A DNA stretch of 64,000 bases from Priestia endophytica DSM 13796 (GTDB taxonomy: Bacteria > Bacillota > Bacilli > Bacillales > Bacillaceae_H): assembly GCF_900115845.1 (NCBI RefSeq), contig NZ_FOXX01000004.1, positions 186,001 to 250,000 on the forward strand, given 5' to 3'. The notes below the pieces were generated by a model, which searched no databases, was not told where the DNA came from, and saw only the letters and a program-made list of their open reading frames with translations. Positions 44,360 to 53,424 of this stretch are shown here, one piece after another (position 1 is the first letter of the stretch; the number at the start of each line of letters is the position of its first letter). Position numbers and translations under genes: made by a program.

Positions 44360-45736
44360 CTACAAGTGTAAAAAGTTATTTGGAGTAATGTGTTTTTTCC
44401 TACTGTCAATTAAAGTAATACAGTGAGCCAATCGCTCTACTCCTAGTTTAATTTTACTCTTGTTCACTTGAGAGATACTTAATCGGATAAGATTTTCCTT
44501 TTTATATTCTGGTAAAAAAAATCTAGAGGCGTCATCAACATATACATGCTGTTCATTTAGCATATGAACGATCTGTTTTGCTGTCACCTTCTCAGGCAAA
44601 CTGATGGAGAGATAGAATCCTGAAGAGGGTTTAGAAAAATGGGTATTAGCCGGTAGCAATGATTCACATGCTTCCTGAAGAAGTTGCATCTTCGTACGAT
44701 ATATCTCTTTTACTTTTTTTAGATGACTATTAAACATCCCACTCTTCAAATAAATTTCAAGAGCTCCTTGAGAAAGGGCTGGACTATTAAAATCTGAACT
44801 AAATTTATATCGTAAAAAATGGTTATTCATTAATGGGGGCAGAACGACAGTAGCAATCCTTAATCCTGGGAGAAAAATTTTCGAAAAACTTTTAATATAA
44901 ATCACTCTCCCAGAAGGATTAAACGAAAATAAAGGATCTGATTTTGCATTTGGATCAAGGTCTCCTAAAAAATCATCTTCCACTATATATACATCGTATT
45001 TTTCAGCTAACTCAACGATTTTTTTCTTTTCACTATTCGTGTAACAATGTCCAAGAGGATTGTGGAATCTCGGGATAATATAAAAAAATTTTATACCATT
45101 ATTTCGAAAAATATATTCCAGACGCTCAAGATCGATCCCTTCCATCGATAACTCAATTCCAAAGGTAGTCGCTTGGTGCAGAGTGATAGACTCAATAAAT
45201 CCAAAATAAGTAGGCTGTTCAATAAGAATATTGTTTTTACCATTTGGAAATGACATAGAAACTAGTAAATTAAGGGCTTGCTGCGAGCCGGATACAACTA
45301 CCAATCTTTCAGGTTGAGTGAACACCTGTAAATCCTGCAAATACTTCACGATCTGTACTCGTAATGAGTAAGACCCTTGCTGATCAGAGTATGTAAAAAG
45401 CTCTTCTTTATATTGTTCAATTGCTTGATTCATACAGTGTTGAAATTCAAGATAAGGCATAACGTTTTTATCTGGACCTGCAGACAAGAAATCAATGGTC
45501 TCATGTTCATTCGTCGCATTTTGAAATTCATTCACAACATAGTAACCGCTTTTAGGAACAGAATAAATTAAATGCTCTTTTTCTAGCTCATCATATGCTT
45601 TAATGACCGTATTTTTGCTACATGAAAAATCCTCGGATAGCTGACGAACAGAAGGCAGCTTACTACCTGCAATAAGCGATCCCTCCTCTAGACGAAGCTT
45701 AATTTCTTTCATTATCTTGATATATTTTGAGCTCAT
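44360..45736 (-). CDS. MocR-type regulator (GntR HTH fused to PLP aminotransferase)
   Basis: 458 residues. N-terminal winged helix of GntR type (EEGSLIAGSKLPSVRQLSEDFSCSKNTVIKAYDELEKEHLIY), then an aminotransferase-I fold with DDFLGDLD and the PLP lysine in YIKSFSKIFLPGLRIA. MocR proteins use PLP chemistry as a sensor. GGGGAATGAATAT precedes the ATG. Divergent from an EamA transporter, a common arrangement where the regulator controls the exporter; GTACC-containing repeats lie between. Confidence 0.88.
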   Translation of the reverse strand: MSSKYIKIMKEIKLRLEEGSLIAGSKLPSVRQLSEDFSCSKNTVIKAYDELEKEHLIYSVPKSGYYVVNEFQNATNEHETIDFLSAGPDKNVMPYLEFQHCMNQAIEQYKEELFTYSDQQGSYSLRVQIVKYLQDLQVFTQPERLVVVSGSQQALNLLVSMSFPNGKNNILIEQPTYFGFIESITLHQATTFGIELSMEGIDLERLEYIFRNNGIKFFYIIPRFHNPLGHCYTNSEKKKIVELAEKYDVYIVEDDFLGDLDPNAKSDPLFSFNPSGRVIYIKSFSKIFLPGLRIATVVLPPLMNNHFLRYKFSSDFNSPALSQGALEIYLKSGMFNSHLKKVKEIYRTKMQLLQEACESLLPANTHFSKPSSGFYLSISLPEKVTAKQIVHMLNEQHVYVDDASRFFLPEYKKENLIRLSISQVNKSKIKLGVERLAHCITLIDSRKKHITPNNFLHL

Positions 45737-45756
45737 ATATTCATTCCCCTTTAATT

Positions 45757-45804
45757 GTACCAGTACAGATAGGTAAAAAAACGATTTATCTTACGGTATG
45801 TACC
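45757..45804. promoter_or_regulatory. Candidate MocR operator in the divergent promoter region
   Basis: GTACCAGTAC (45757-45766) and GGTATGTACC (45795-45804) share the GTACC element about 38 bases apart. MocR proteins often bind two spaced half-sites; the match is suggestive only. Confidence 0.35.
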
Positions 45805-45897
45805 CCATTATTATTTTAATTATATCAGAACTGTTTTTTAGAAAAGTAGAAAATGAGACAGATATGATACAAATTTAAAAGATAGGGGTAAAATAAG

Positions 45898-46800
45898 ATG
45901 CAGAAAGAAACCGGAGAGAAATTTGGATTATTGTTAGGGTTAGCAGGTGTCATTTGTTTTAGCTTAACGCTCCCTTCTACAAGTATTGCAGTAGAGTATT
46001 TTGGGACTACAGTCGTCGGTTTAGGGAGAACAGTTGTCGCCGCGATTTTAGTAGCTGTAGTATTGATTATTCGAAAGGAAAAACTACCTTCTCTTCAACA
46101 ATTCAAAAGTCTATTTATTGTTGCTTTTGGTGTAGTTTTAGGATTTCCTCTCCTCACTTCTTGGGCAATGGAATCTTTGCCTGTTTCTCATGGTGCTGTG
46201 GAATTAGCCCTGTTACCGTTAGCAACAGCCGGATTTGCTATGTTTAGAGGAGGTGAAATCCCTTCACTCAAATTTTGGATTTCAAGTGTAATCGGCTCTT
46301 TAGCTGTTATTATATATGCCCTTCATCTTGGATTTGGGGGATTACAATTTGCCGATTTAGCTTTACTAGCATCCGTGCTTATACTTGGACTTAGTTACGC
46401 AGAAGGTGGGAGATTAGCCAAAGAATTAGGTAGCTGGCAAGTTATTGCTTGGGCAATTATGATCGGTGCTCCATTTTTTATTATTCCAGTTGGGCTAAAC
46501 GTGACAACTGAAATGTTCTATGCACCAATACATGCGTGGGTTAGTTTTATTTACCTCGCAGTGGTTAGTCAATTTCTAGCATATGTTGCTTGGTATAGCG
46601 GAATGGCTATGGGCGGAATAGCAAGAGTTAGTCAGATTCAATATTTACAACCATTTTTAATGATCCTATTTGCAACCGTATTTCTAGATGAATCCATCAC
46701 ATTTTTCACTTTTGTAATAGCACTGATTGTTGTCTTTTCTGTGATATTAGGCAAAAATGCTCCCGTATCCAAAAAAAGATCCCTATTAGAGAAAAACTAA
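45898..46800 (+). CDS. EamA/DMT superfamily transporter
   Basis: 300 residues, ten hydrophobic segments in two EamA repeats (GLAGVICFSLTLPSTSIAVEYFGTTVVGLGRTVVAAILVAVVLII; SQFLAYVAWYSGMAMGGIARVSQIQYLQPFLMILFATVFLDE). AGGGGTAA precedes the ATG. Family members export amino acids or metabolites. Likely target of the divergent MocR regulator, which would sense a PLP-reactive amino acid. Confidence 0.85.
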   Translation: MQKETGEKFGLLLGLAGVICFSLTLPSTSIAVEYFGTTVVGLGRTVVAAILVAVVLIIRKEKLPSLQQFKSLFIVAFGVVLGFPLLTSWAMESLPVSHGAVELALLPLATAGFAMFRGGEIPSLKFWISSVIGSLAVIIYALHLGFGGLQFADLALLASVLILGLSYAEGGRLAKELGSWQVIAWAIMIGAPFFIIPVGLNVTTEMFYAPIHAWVSFIYLAVVSQFLAYVAWYSGMAMGGIARVSQIQYLQPFLMILFATVFLDESITFFTFVIALIVVFSVILGKNAPVSKKRSLLEKN

Positions 46801-46966
46801 CTGTATGTTCAAAAATTGTGAAAAAATACACTTAAACTAAGGGGTATATTTATTTTAAAAAAAGATTACATATTAGTCGCATATAATATGTAATGTCCCT
46901 TGATTTATATATTTGTTTTGAATTTAAGTAATAATAAAAGTTCAATGTTAGATAGATCATAAGTAT

Positions 46967-47006
46967 AAAAAGAGGTTGGGCTCCCTTGGGATACCTAACC
47001 TCTTTT
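46967..47006 (+). terminator. Terminator downstream of EamA gene
   Basis: AAAAGAGGTT and AACCTCTTTT enclose a loop of about 20 bases with internal pairing. It lies 165 bases after the EamA stop. Confidence 0.55.
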
Positions 47007-47156
47007 AAATATAACAAGATAACTCTTTGTTTTTTCAGTACCATCTATTACAAAAACTTTGCTTATTTATATTCTTTTTAGAGAATTTATTTATATCTCT
47101 AGGCTAAAACAGGTTTTTGACGCATAGTACTCATCTAATCTTCGCTCTAACAATTT

Positions 47157-47165
47157 CATATGATA
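47157..47165 (+). promoter_or_regulatory. Sigma-K-like -10 element before CotC-like gene
   Basis: CATATGATA matches the sigma-K -10 consensus CATANNNTA exactly, 32 bases upstream of the ATG. A matching -35 AC is not clear, so this is suggestive of mother-cell expression only. Confidence 0.4.
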
Positions 47166-47197
47166 TTACATATAGAGCTGAGGAGGTGAAGATATCC

Positions 47198-47482
47198 ATG
47201 TATGAATACGAGTATGATAGAAAAGACTATTATGATGATAAACATGACAAACATGATAAAGATAAAAAAATGAAATGTTACTATGAAGAGTTAGAGGAAC
47301 ACCCTGAGTATGATGAGTATTATGGTAAATATGATCGTAAACTTGACAAGCATTACAAACATGATAGATATACAAGGCTAAAATGTTACTGGGAAAAGCC
47401 AGATAATGACCATGAGTATGATGATAAATATGATGACAAAAAAGATTATGATGATTGTGACTGTGAAAAAGGATATTACTAA
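47198..47482 (+). CDS. CotC-like Tyr/Asp/Lys-rich repeat protein (94 aa)
   Basis: Start ATG 47198, preceded by GAGGAGGTGAAG; a longer in-frame opening at 47117 lacks this. The product is low-complexity: nearly all Tyr, Asp, Lys, His, Glu, Arg, with four Cys. Two imperfect 35-residue repeats can be aligned: DKKMKCYYEELEEHPEYDEYYG and YTRLKCYWEKPDNDHEYDDKYD. Composition is that of B. subtilis coat proteins CotC/CotU, which are rich in Tyr, Lys and Asp and can be crosslinked. The next gene encodes the spore transglutaminase, which uses lysine as amine donor; there is no glutamine in this protein. Coat role inferred. Confidence 0.7.
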   Translation: MYEYEYDRKDYYDDKHDKHDKDKKMKCYYEELEEHPEYDEYYGKYDRKLDKHYKHDRYTRLKCYWEKPDNDHEYDDKYDDKKDYDDCDCEKGYY

Positions 47483-47839
47483 ATTGTTTCTACTCTAAAG
47501 CGTCTTCAAGGATAAAAAAGGCTAATCTAAGAGTTTAGTTTCAGTAATCTCTTGGACTAGCCTCTTTCACTTTATTTTCTTTGTAAAAACCTCTAAATTA
47601 CATAAGTTAACAAAAAATGAGGTTAGACTTGCTAACAATAACCCTCCTTCCCCTTCATCACCCTTTACGTTTACGTTCCCTTAATGGGTAATTTAAAATC
47701 CTTACTCCAGCGTCTATAATCGAATTAATTGTAACAAGCCTCCCTTTAAAAAGGACAGATTGTTTTATTCGTTTAAATACACATTAAAACAAAGTTCGAA
47801 TACGCTAGGTACTAATTACAAATAATACTTAAGCTTAGA
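47483..47839. other. Intergenic region between CotC-like gene and tgl
   Basis: A stem-loop (AGGCTA...AGAG / CTCT...TAGCCT, about 47516-47563) may terminate the CotC-like gene. A 357-base gap with no further gene seen. Confidence 0.45.
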
Positions 47840-47851
47840 ATGAGGGATAAT

Positions 47852-48721
47852 ATGATACAAATATTTGGGATGCCTTTTCAACAAACTGACATGTGGCCGT
47901 CTGGTAGTATTGAACGTGTAATCGTTCAACGAATGGATGAAGACCAAGTCGTTTATTCGTATCAATCCATTGGGGAATTATCATTTGAACTCAAGTTACG
48001 AAAAAACATTATAGCAAGTGCAAGAGCCATGAATGAAGGTCATGCAGATTTTGAAGTCTTTGAAAAGTCTCGTTGTAATCCTCAGTACTGGAATTTAACG
48101 AGTTCTGGTGGATTCCAACTGAAGCGTGATGTAATGCCATCTGATGCAATTCAAGATATTTACAAAAACAGTTCACTATATGCTTTTGAGTGTGCTACGG
48201 CAAAAGTGATTATCTATTACCATGCCGTTCTAAACAGTATTGGTGAACGTTTATTTAATCGATTATTCCGCCCTCTCTATTTGTACAGCTGGCATTTTGA
48301 TCCTGATCTTGGAATCCACGCTATTAAGACGAAGCATTTCTTACCTGGAGATATTGTCTATTTTAATAATCCGGATTTTAATCCAGAAGCCTCCTGGTGG
48401 AGAGGTGAAAATGCCGTTGTTCTCGAAGATGAAACTTATTTTGGACATGGAATAGGAATTGGAACCGCTGAACAAATCATTGACGCTCTGAATCAAAAGA
48501 GAAAGCAAGGAGGGAATGAATCAGCCTATCTGACAAATTCAGTCGCCAGACCATCTTTTAAACATTTAGCGAACATTTCGATGCTGCCTCGAGGTTATAG
48601 AGATTATAAAATTCAATATATTAAAGTACATCATAACGAAATTTCGATTTCATGTGATCGACATCTATTCTATTTAAATGAGGTATACAATAGGATAACT
48701 TATTCCAACCCATTCTCATAA
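47852..48721 (+). CDS. tgl: Spore coat protein-glutamine gamma-glutamyltransferase
   Basis: 289 residues from ATG 47852, with GAGGGATAAT upstream; an ATG at 47840 is a poorer start. The Tgl motif YAFECATA puts the catalytic cysteine at residue 114, and WRGENAVVLEDETYFGHGIG carries the conserved Glu and His of the partially redundant catalytic diad. The enzyme forms epsilon-(gamma-glutamyl)lysine isopeptide bonds in the coat late in sporulation. B. subtilis Tgl has 245 residues; this one has about 40 extra at the C-terminus (PRGYRDYKIQYIKVHHNEIS...). It follows the CotC-like gene. Confidence 0.92.
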   Translation: MIQIFGMPFQQTDMWPSGSIERVIVQRMDEDQVVYSYQSIGELSFELKLRKNIIASARAMNEGHADFEVFEKSRCNPQYWNLTSSGGFQLKRDVMPSDAIQDIYKNSSLYAFECATAKVIIYYHAVLNSIGERLFNRLFRPLYLYSWHFDPDLGIHAIKTKHFLPGDIVYFNNPDFNPEASWWRGENAVVLEDETYFGHGIGIGTAEQIIDALNQKRKQGGNESAYLTNSVARPSFKHLANISMLPRGYRDYKIQYIKVHHNEISISCDRHLFYLNEVYNRITYSNPFS

Positions 48722-49025
48722 TGAAAATGGGTTTGGTAATTTTAGAAATCAAATCATTTATGAAAACTCGTAAACTGAGGGCTTACAAAAGGTATTTTCA
48801 GGTAAGTAAAAGAGACGTTGAACCTTTAACTCTTATAGAACAATCCATTACAGATCATAATTCAAAGTGGATAGCAAATTATTTTAAATAGAAAATCCAA
48901 GAGAACAGATTACCTGCCCTTATTCAGCTAACATGACAGTCCAGCAGAATGACCTTTTTGTTAAGAGCATAAGAAAAGAACACTATAATTCCTTTCGCAC
49001 TTAAAAAATGTAAGTGTGAAAAAAA
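48722..49025. other. Intergenic region downstream of tgl
   Basis: A 56-codon frame begins at 48721 overlapping the tgl stop (TAATG), with no ribosome site and no recognisable family; not called as a gene. A weak hairpin (TTTCGCACTTA/TAAGTGTGAAA) lies at 48993-49021. Confidence 0.35.
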
Positions 49026-49499
49026 TCAGCATTCTCTCTTTATAAACAATGTTAAGATTTTCTTTACAAGTAATCCTGTAAACACACCTGGGATTACAAA
49101 TAACATCGGTAAAAAAATAGGACCTAACAGTAACCCAAAAATTTTAATTTTAGTAGAAAACATCAAACCTACAGTAACAAAATAGGCACAAAAAACAAAT
49201 GGCAAAAATAAAAGGGTAGAATTTTCTCTCTCTTCATATGCATCTTTTACAGCATCCCACATCGAAAAAAAATATAAACATGGGTAAAACATAAGCCACT
49301 GGAAATCAATTACTTCAATAGAATGATGAATATTTCCAACAAAGCTTGAAATGATTGCAGTGTTAAAGTTGGATTGAATATTAACAAAAAGCTCTAAGAA
49401 GATAAACAAAATCCCTTTAACATATTGACAATTTAAAAGTTGTCCAAAACCGGGGAAAGCAATAGACCATAATAATCTTTCAAACATAGCCTTATTCAC
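49026..49499 (-). CDS. Conserved hypothetical membrane protein
   Basis: 157 residues from GTG 49499 (AGGATGCTAAAAAT upstream). About four hydrophobic segments; text FPGFGQLLNCQYVKGILFIFLELFVNIQSNFN and LMFYPCLYFFSMWDAVKDAYE recalls a conserved Bacillus integral membrane family of unknown role. Downstream of the DUF3231 gene on the same strand. Confidence 0.65.
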   Translation of the reverse strand: MNKAMFERLLWSIAFPGFGQLLNCQYVKGILFIFLELFVNIQSNFNTAIISSFVGNIHHSIEVIDFQWLMFYPCLYFFSMWDAVKDAYEERENSTLLFLPFVFCAYFVTVGLMFSTKIKIFGLLLGPIFLPMLFVIPGVFTGLLVKKILTLFIKREC

Positions 49500-49564
49500 A
49501 TTTTTAGCATCCTACTTTCTTTTTATCAAAGTAATAAATAAAGAAGTTATTTCAACTAAATATT

Positions 49565-50620
49565 TTAGCTTTGATTCCCTTCTGAAGATTTTGAAAGTGC
49601 TTTTCTGTCAGGAGCTGTATACGGTTCCTCAAACCAACCATGTTCAATCATCATATTTAAGCCGTCATTGTTATATTTTCCAATTAGTGAGATTAATTTT
49701 ATAAACTCAGCTGCTAAGTCATGCCTTAACATTTGAGAGAGTGCAGCACCAAAGTTTTGTACAGCTATATCTCCTGCTAACGACCCATGATACATCATAA
49801 GTTTATCTGAAAAAGGAGAAGTAGTGGAATCCGTTATGTGGGCATCCATTAACTTAGGAGCAGGGAGATCTTGATTCATTAGATGGTCAGAAAAGTTCTT
49901 TATTTGATTTCCTGATAATTCAGCTCCTTTTTGAAAATATTTTCTAATTTTACTTGAGGATGCAACCTGACTAAAACCTAACATTAATGATTTACCTAGA
50001 ATATTAGTATTAATATTATATTGTAAATGCTAGATTTCATTAGCTGTGAGTGGTCGATCTCTACCTGTAATAATGGAGATGAAGCTTTTCTTTTCTACAA
50101 AATCAACTTTTTTAGCATAAGGGATCGTTGGAAAACTAGGATCCATCCCTTTTGAGAGTAATAAATGTACTCCCCTTTCATAGGTTTCGGCTGAATCATT
50201 AGTACAATTTTGAAAATATTTCATAATATCTTGTCGTGTTGTACATGAGTAGGCATTTCCATAAATTACTATAGAAGCACTTGCCATCTGAACAATGTAA
50301 AAAGCCATGAACATATCACTGAAAAGACGAGGAGCCTCTTTTCTAATATCTTGTTCTCCGAATCCAACAGGGATAGGAATATTTTCTGTTTCAAAAATGC
50401 CCTGAATTTCCTTCACATGCCTACGAGAGACTTCTAATGCAAATTTAACAAAGTCTTTAATTTCCTCATCTTGTACGACTTGAAGAAAGTGCTCAAACAT
50501 ACAACTAAATAAAGAATCGCCCATATAATTACTAAACAAATCAGCCAATTCAGCTGAAGTTAACTGTTTATTTTGTTGATGTTCTTCTATTTCCTTTTCA
50601 GTCAATAAATCCTTATCCAT
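49565..50620 (-). pseudogene. DUF3231 protein split by in-frame amber codon
   Basis: Two open stretches, 50620 down to 50030 (196 residues) and 49984 down to 49565 (139 residues), lie in one reading frame. Between them is a single TAG at 50030-50032 followed by HLQYNINTNILGKS, then LMLGFSQVASSSKIRKYFQKG. Together they give a roughly 350-residue protein with two ferritin-like DUF3231 halves (TSAELADLFSNYMGDS..; LSGNQIKNFSDHLMNQDLP..). The family's usual length is about 340. A single substitution would restore it. DUF3231 proteins are linked to spores in Bacillus, with no known reaction. It may be inactivated, misread, or a sequencing error. GGAGGGATAAG precedes ATG 50620. Confidence 0.75.
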
Positions 50621-50834
50621 CTTATCCCTCCATTCGTTTATATTATCTGTATAATAAAGGGAAAATATTTAAAGAAATGAAAGAAGGTAGAAAAAGCGGT
50701 TATCAAAATTTATTACGATTATCATTAATTTTGCTAGGGAGAATCACTCTTTTCATTGGGTATTTGTCACAAAATGAAATGTCTCTCATACTATACGTTA
50801 GATTAAATATTAGGCGAAGTGGAGATGAGAGCAC

Positions 50835-51479
50835 ATGTCAACATCCTATATGAATTATACAAATGCTAATGTTCAATATTTCTCTGATGTAAACAAGAAT
50901 AGATTAAATACTCGCGATTCTAAAAATTTTATTAATCGATTAGGTCGGGATGTTTTAAATACGCTTGGAAACGTTTCTTTACTTGATATTTATTTAAGTG
51001 AAGATCGAGTTGTAGAGCCCCATTATCACCAAAATGCAGCTGAACTCGTTTATTGTATTTCAGGGGCTGCCGTTGTTTCTTTAATCAATCCGTTTAACAA
51101 TAAAGTAATTAACATTCCAATCCACCCTGGGCAAGTTGCCAATATTCCTCAAGGGTGGTGGCATTGGGAAGTTGCTGCCGAAAACAATACTCACTTACTA
51201 GCTATTTTTGATGCTCCGTATCCAGAGTATATTTTTGGATCAGATATTCTTACAAAAACTCCGATAGAAGTTCTTGCTCATACGTATTGTTTGGATGCTG
51301 AAAAATTAAAAGAAACTTTGGCTCCTTTGAAAAATGAAACAGTTGTCATCGGACCAACTAATGAGTGCACCTCAAAGAAATCCAAAAAGAAAAGCAAGCA
51401 AGCTCGCTTTACCTATCCCTCTATCCCAAGTTACCATCAGCCGATGCAAGTACCTCATTGGTATCCTTATTACTATTAG
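50835..51479 (+). CDS. Cupin-domain protein with basic and Tyr/Pro-rich tail
   Basis: 214 residues. A single cupin (residues about 45-140) with metal-binding PHYHQNAAELVY and IPQGWWHWEV, as in oxalate-decarboxylase-like bicupins but only one domain. After it comes a linker, a lysine cluster (SKKSKKKSKQ) and a tail of PSIPSYHQPMQVPHWYPYYY, a composition common in spore-surface proteins. GGAGATGAGAGCAC precedes the ATG. Its place next to Tgl and DUF3231 suggests a spore role; the enzyme activity is unknown. Confidence 0.75.
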   Translation: MSTSYMNYTNANVQYFSDVNKNRLNTRDSKNFINRLGRDVLNTLGNVSLLDIYLSEDRVVEPHYHQNAAELVYCISGAAVVSLINPFNNKVINIPIHPGQVANIPQGWWHWEVAAENNTHLLAIFDAPYPEYIFGSDILTKTPIEVLAHTYCLDAEKLKETLAPLKNETVVIGPTNECTSKKSKKKSKQARFTYPSIPSYHQPMQVPHWYPYYY

Positions 51480-51609
51480 TAAAGAGCAAACCTTTGTTGC
51501 TCCAGTTTCGATGTGCAAATCTTTTCTTATTCCAAACCTTATGGAAGCCTTATACTATAAAACCGCATTGCTTTTGGCACTCCTTTTATCTCTAAAATTT
51601 TACTTGTAA

Positions 51610-51789
51610 TTAAATGACGCAGTCGATATTCATAATAATTATCACCGTATGGACTTTTTCCCAGTCGTTATGAGCCAATTCTTTTTTCTCATTTAAAGCG
51701 AGAATCGTATGGAACGTTCTAAAGCGATGTGCCTCAATCTCTTCTTCCAAAGGAATTTCAATTTTTTTCTTTAGTTTCTCCATTAACAT
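51610..51789 (-). CDS. Small hypothetical protein (59 aa)
   Basis: ATG 51789 follows GGGAGAGGGAATCT, which decides the start; the frame extends further upstream without a ribosome site. The product (MLMEKLKKKIEIPLEEEIEA... WEKVHTVIIIMNIDCVI) is charged with a hydrophobic C-terminal strand. Convergent with the cupin gene. I do not recognise it. Confidence 0.5.
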   Translation of the reverse strand: MLMEKLKKKIEIPLEEEIEAHRFRTFHTILALNEKKELAHNDWEKVHTVIIIMNIDCVI

Positions 51790-51924
51790 AGATTCCCTCT
51801 CCCTTTGAAAGTAGTAGTGTTTCTGAATTTTACATACAAAATTAAAATATGATAAACTCATTTCACTAAATACTTTTATATCATTAAGGGTTAAACAATT
51901 GTCCTGTCCCATTGATTATGTACT

Positions 51925-51970
51925 ATACAAGAGGCCTAAAGAAGTATTGCTTCTTTAGGCCTCTTATAAG
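51925..51970. terminator. Terminator between the 59-aa gene and LysR gene
   Basis: AAGAGGCCTAAAGAAG pairs with CTTCTTTAGGCCTCTT around a five-base loop. On the minus strand it ends the LysR transcript. Confidence 0.85.
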
Positions 51971-52028
51971 TTTAGGGTAGTTCAATTCCTTTACCCCTTT
52001 TTTCTATCATAAGCTTTTTTCCAAAAAG

Positions 52029-52904
52029 CTAAATAAATGCTGATTCAATCAACTTTATAATTTCTTGTTTTGTCTTGCTCAAATATTTATTTCTCTTAGT
52101 AGAGATAAGAGTCCCTATAGGCATATTTGGCTGAAATCCATTGACATTAAAAACTATATGGTCTTGTTTTAAAGCCGTTCCTTTAGGAATAATTCCTATT
52201 ACATCTTCGAACAACATGTCAGGAATGAGATGCAAGGCACTGCAATTATAGACTCGTTTGAATACTAGATTGTTCTCTGCCAAGAAAGCACGAACAGATT
52301 GAGTATAATAACAGCTGTTTTCTCCCATGAGGACAGGATAATCGACAATATCTGAAATTCTAACATCCTCCCTTTTTAAAATCGGATGTTCAGAAGTGTT
52401 AACAATGAACTGAACTTCTTCTTTCCACAGAGGATTAAATGTTACGTTAGGCATGGTTTGATTATATCCACAGACAGCAAAATCGATTTTGTTTTGATTT
52501 AATAGCTGTGATAAAAGAGCTGTGTTTCCTACTATAAAATCACAGTGAATATATGGTTTCTCTTTGTTTAAATAGGTTAATATCAACGATACTAGCTTTG
52601 TAGAGAGAGATTCTACAATGCCAATTTTTATTGTGCCTTTCTCTTCATTGCTGATCCGCTGTGCTTGAGAAATAGAATAGTCCCAATGAGCTAACAAGCT
52701 TTCTACTTCTTCTGCAAATAAAACTCCTTCATTCGTTAACCGTGCATCCCATCCTCGTTCAAATAATAAAAAACCAAGTTCATTTTCCAGTTTTTTAATA
52801 TGCGTTGTTACAGTAGATTGTGCATAGTTCAATTTTTGAGCGGCACGGGAAAATGTTCCTTCTTCTACAATCTTTTTAAACGTATGTAACTCTTTTATTT
52901 CCAT
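52029..52904 (-). CDS. LysR-family regulator (YusT-like)
   Basis: 291 residues. HTH FKKIVEEGTFSRAAQKLNYAQSTVTTHIKKLENELGF at the N-terminus, then the substrate-binding domain. Divergent from a tautomerase/CMD pair. In B. subtilis a LysR gene (yusT) also adjoins a tautomerase gene (yusQ), which supports a conserved regulator-target link. GGAGAGGAGAGCAA precedes the ATG. Confidence 0.85.
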   Translation of the reverse strand: MEIKELHTFKKIVEEGTFSRAAQKLNYAQSTVTTHIKKLENELGFLLFERGWDARLTNEGVLFAEEVESLLAHWDYSISQAQRISNEEKGTIKIGIVESLSTKLVSLILTYLNKEKPYIHCDFIVGNTALLSQLLNQNKIDFAVCGYNQTMPNVTFNPLWKEEVQFIVNTSEHPILKREDVRISDIVDYPVLMGENSCYYTQSVRAFLAENNLVFKRVYNCSALHLIPDMLFEDVIGIIPKGTALKQDHIVFNVNGFQPNMPIGTLISTKRNKYLSKTKQEIIKLIESAFI

Positions 52905-53011
52905 TTGCTCTCCTCTCCATCGGTTTTTTTGATAATTATTTAATATATTTTCAATTATACAAATAGAAAAGAGCGCAGTAAAATAAATTCATACCGAAAG
53001 GAAGTGTTTAT

Positions 53012-53422
53012 ATGCCATTCGTTCATGTTTATTATCCAAAGTCACAGGGAGAAGAAAAAGAGTTGAAGAAAGTGAGTGAAGAAATCCATAAATCTTTAAT
53101 CACCTATTTTAACATTCCAGCAGAAGATTATTTTCAGTTCTTTTCTCCTTATGATTTAGGTCAATTTTATTATCATTCTAATTATCTTTTAGAACATAAG
53201 GCAAAGAGAACAGATAAAATGATCCTTATTTCAATTACTTGTGCTCCAGGAAGAATTGTCCAGCAGAAAATAGGCTTATACCAAGCTATTGCTGATGCTT
53301 TTAATGAGCATTTCAATATTCCTATTGAAAACATTTTTATCACACTAAATGAAACACATCGTGAAAATTGGTCGTTTGGTCAAGGAAAAGCACAGATGAT
53401 TTCTATTAAGGAGGAAAGATAG
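53012..53422 (+). CDS. Tautomerase family protein (YusQ-like)
   Basis: 136 residues. After Met removal the N-terminal proline (MPFVHVYYP) would be the catalytic base of the tautomerase superfamily. Two beta-alpha-beta units are visible, the second with NIPIENIFITLNETHRENWSFGQGKAQ. Longer than 4-OT (60 residues), as for tautomerase_2-type proteins. The substrate is unknown. Two bases separate it from the next gene, indicating one transcript. Confidence 0.85.
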   Translation: MPFVHVYYPKSQGEEKELKKVSEEIHKSLITYFNIPAEDYFQFFSPYDLGQFYYHSNYLLEHKAKRTDKMILISITCAPGRIVQQKIGLYQAIADAFNEHFNIPIENIFITLNETHRENWSFGQGKAQMISIKEER

Positions 53423-53424
53423 CA

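Larger units (their letters stand above)
46801..47197. other. Intergenic region before the CotC-like gene
   Basis: Contains a hairpin ATTACATATTA/TAATATGTAAT (46864-46893), a terminator-like stem (46967-47006) and a sigma-K-like -10 (47157). No gene. Confidence 0.5.

Noticed and set aside
48721-48891. 56-codon frame overlapping the tgl stop
   Set aside because: No ribosome site, no recognisable family; kept only as a note.
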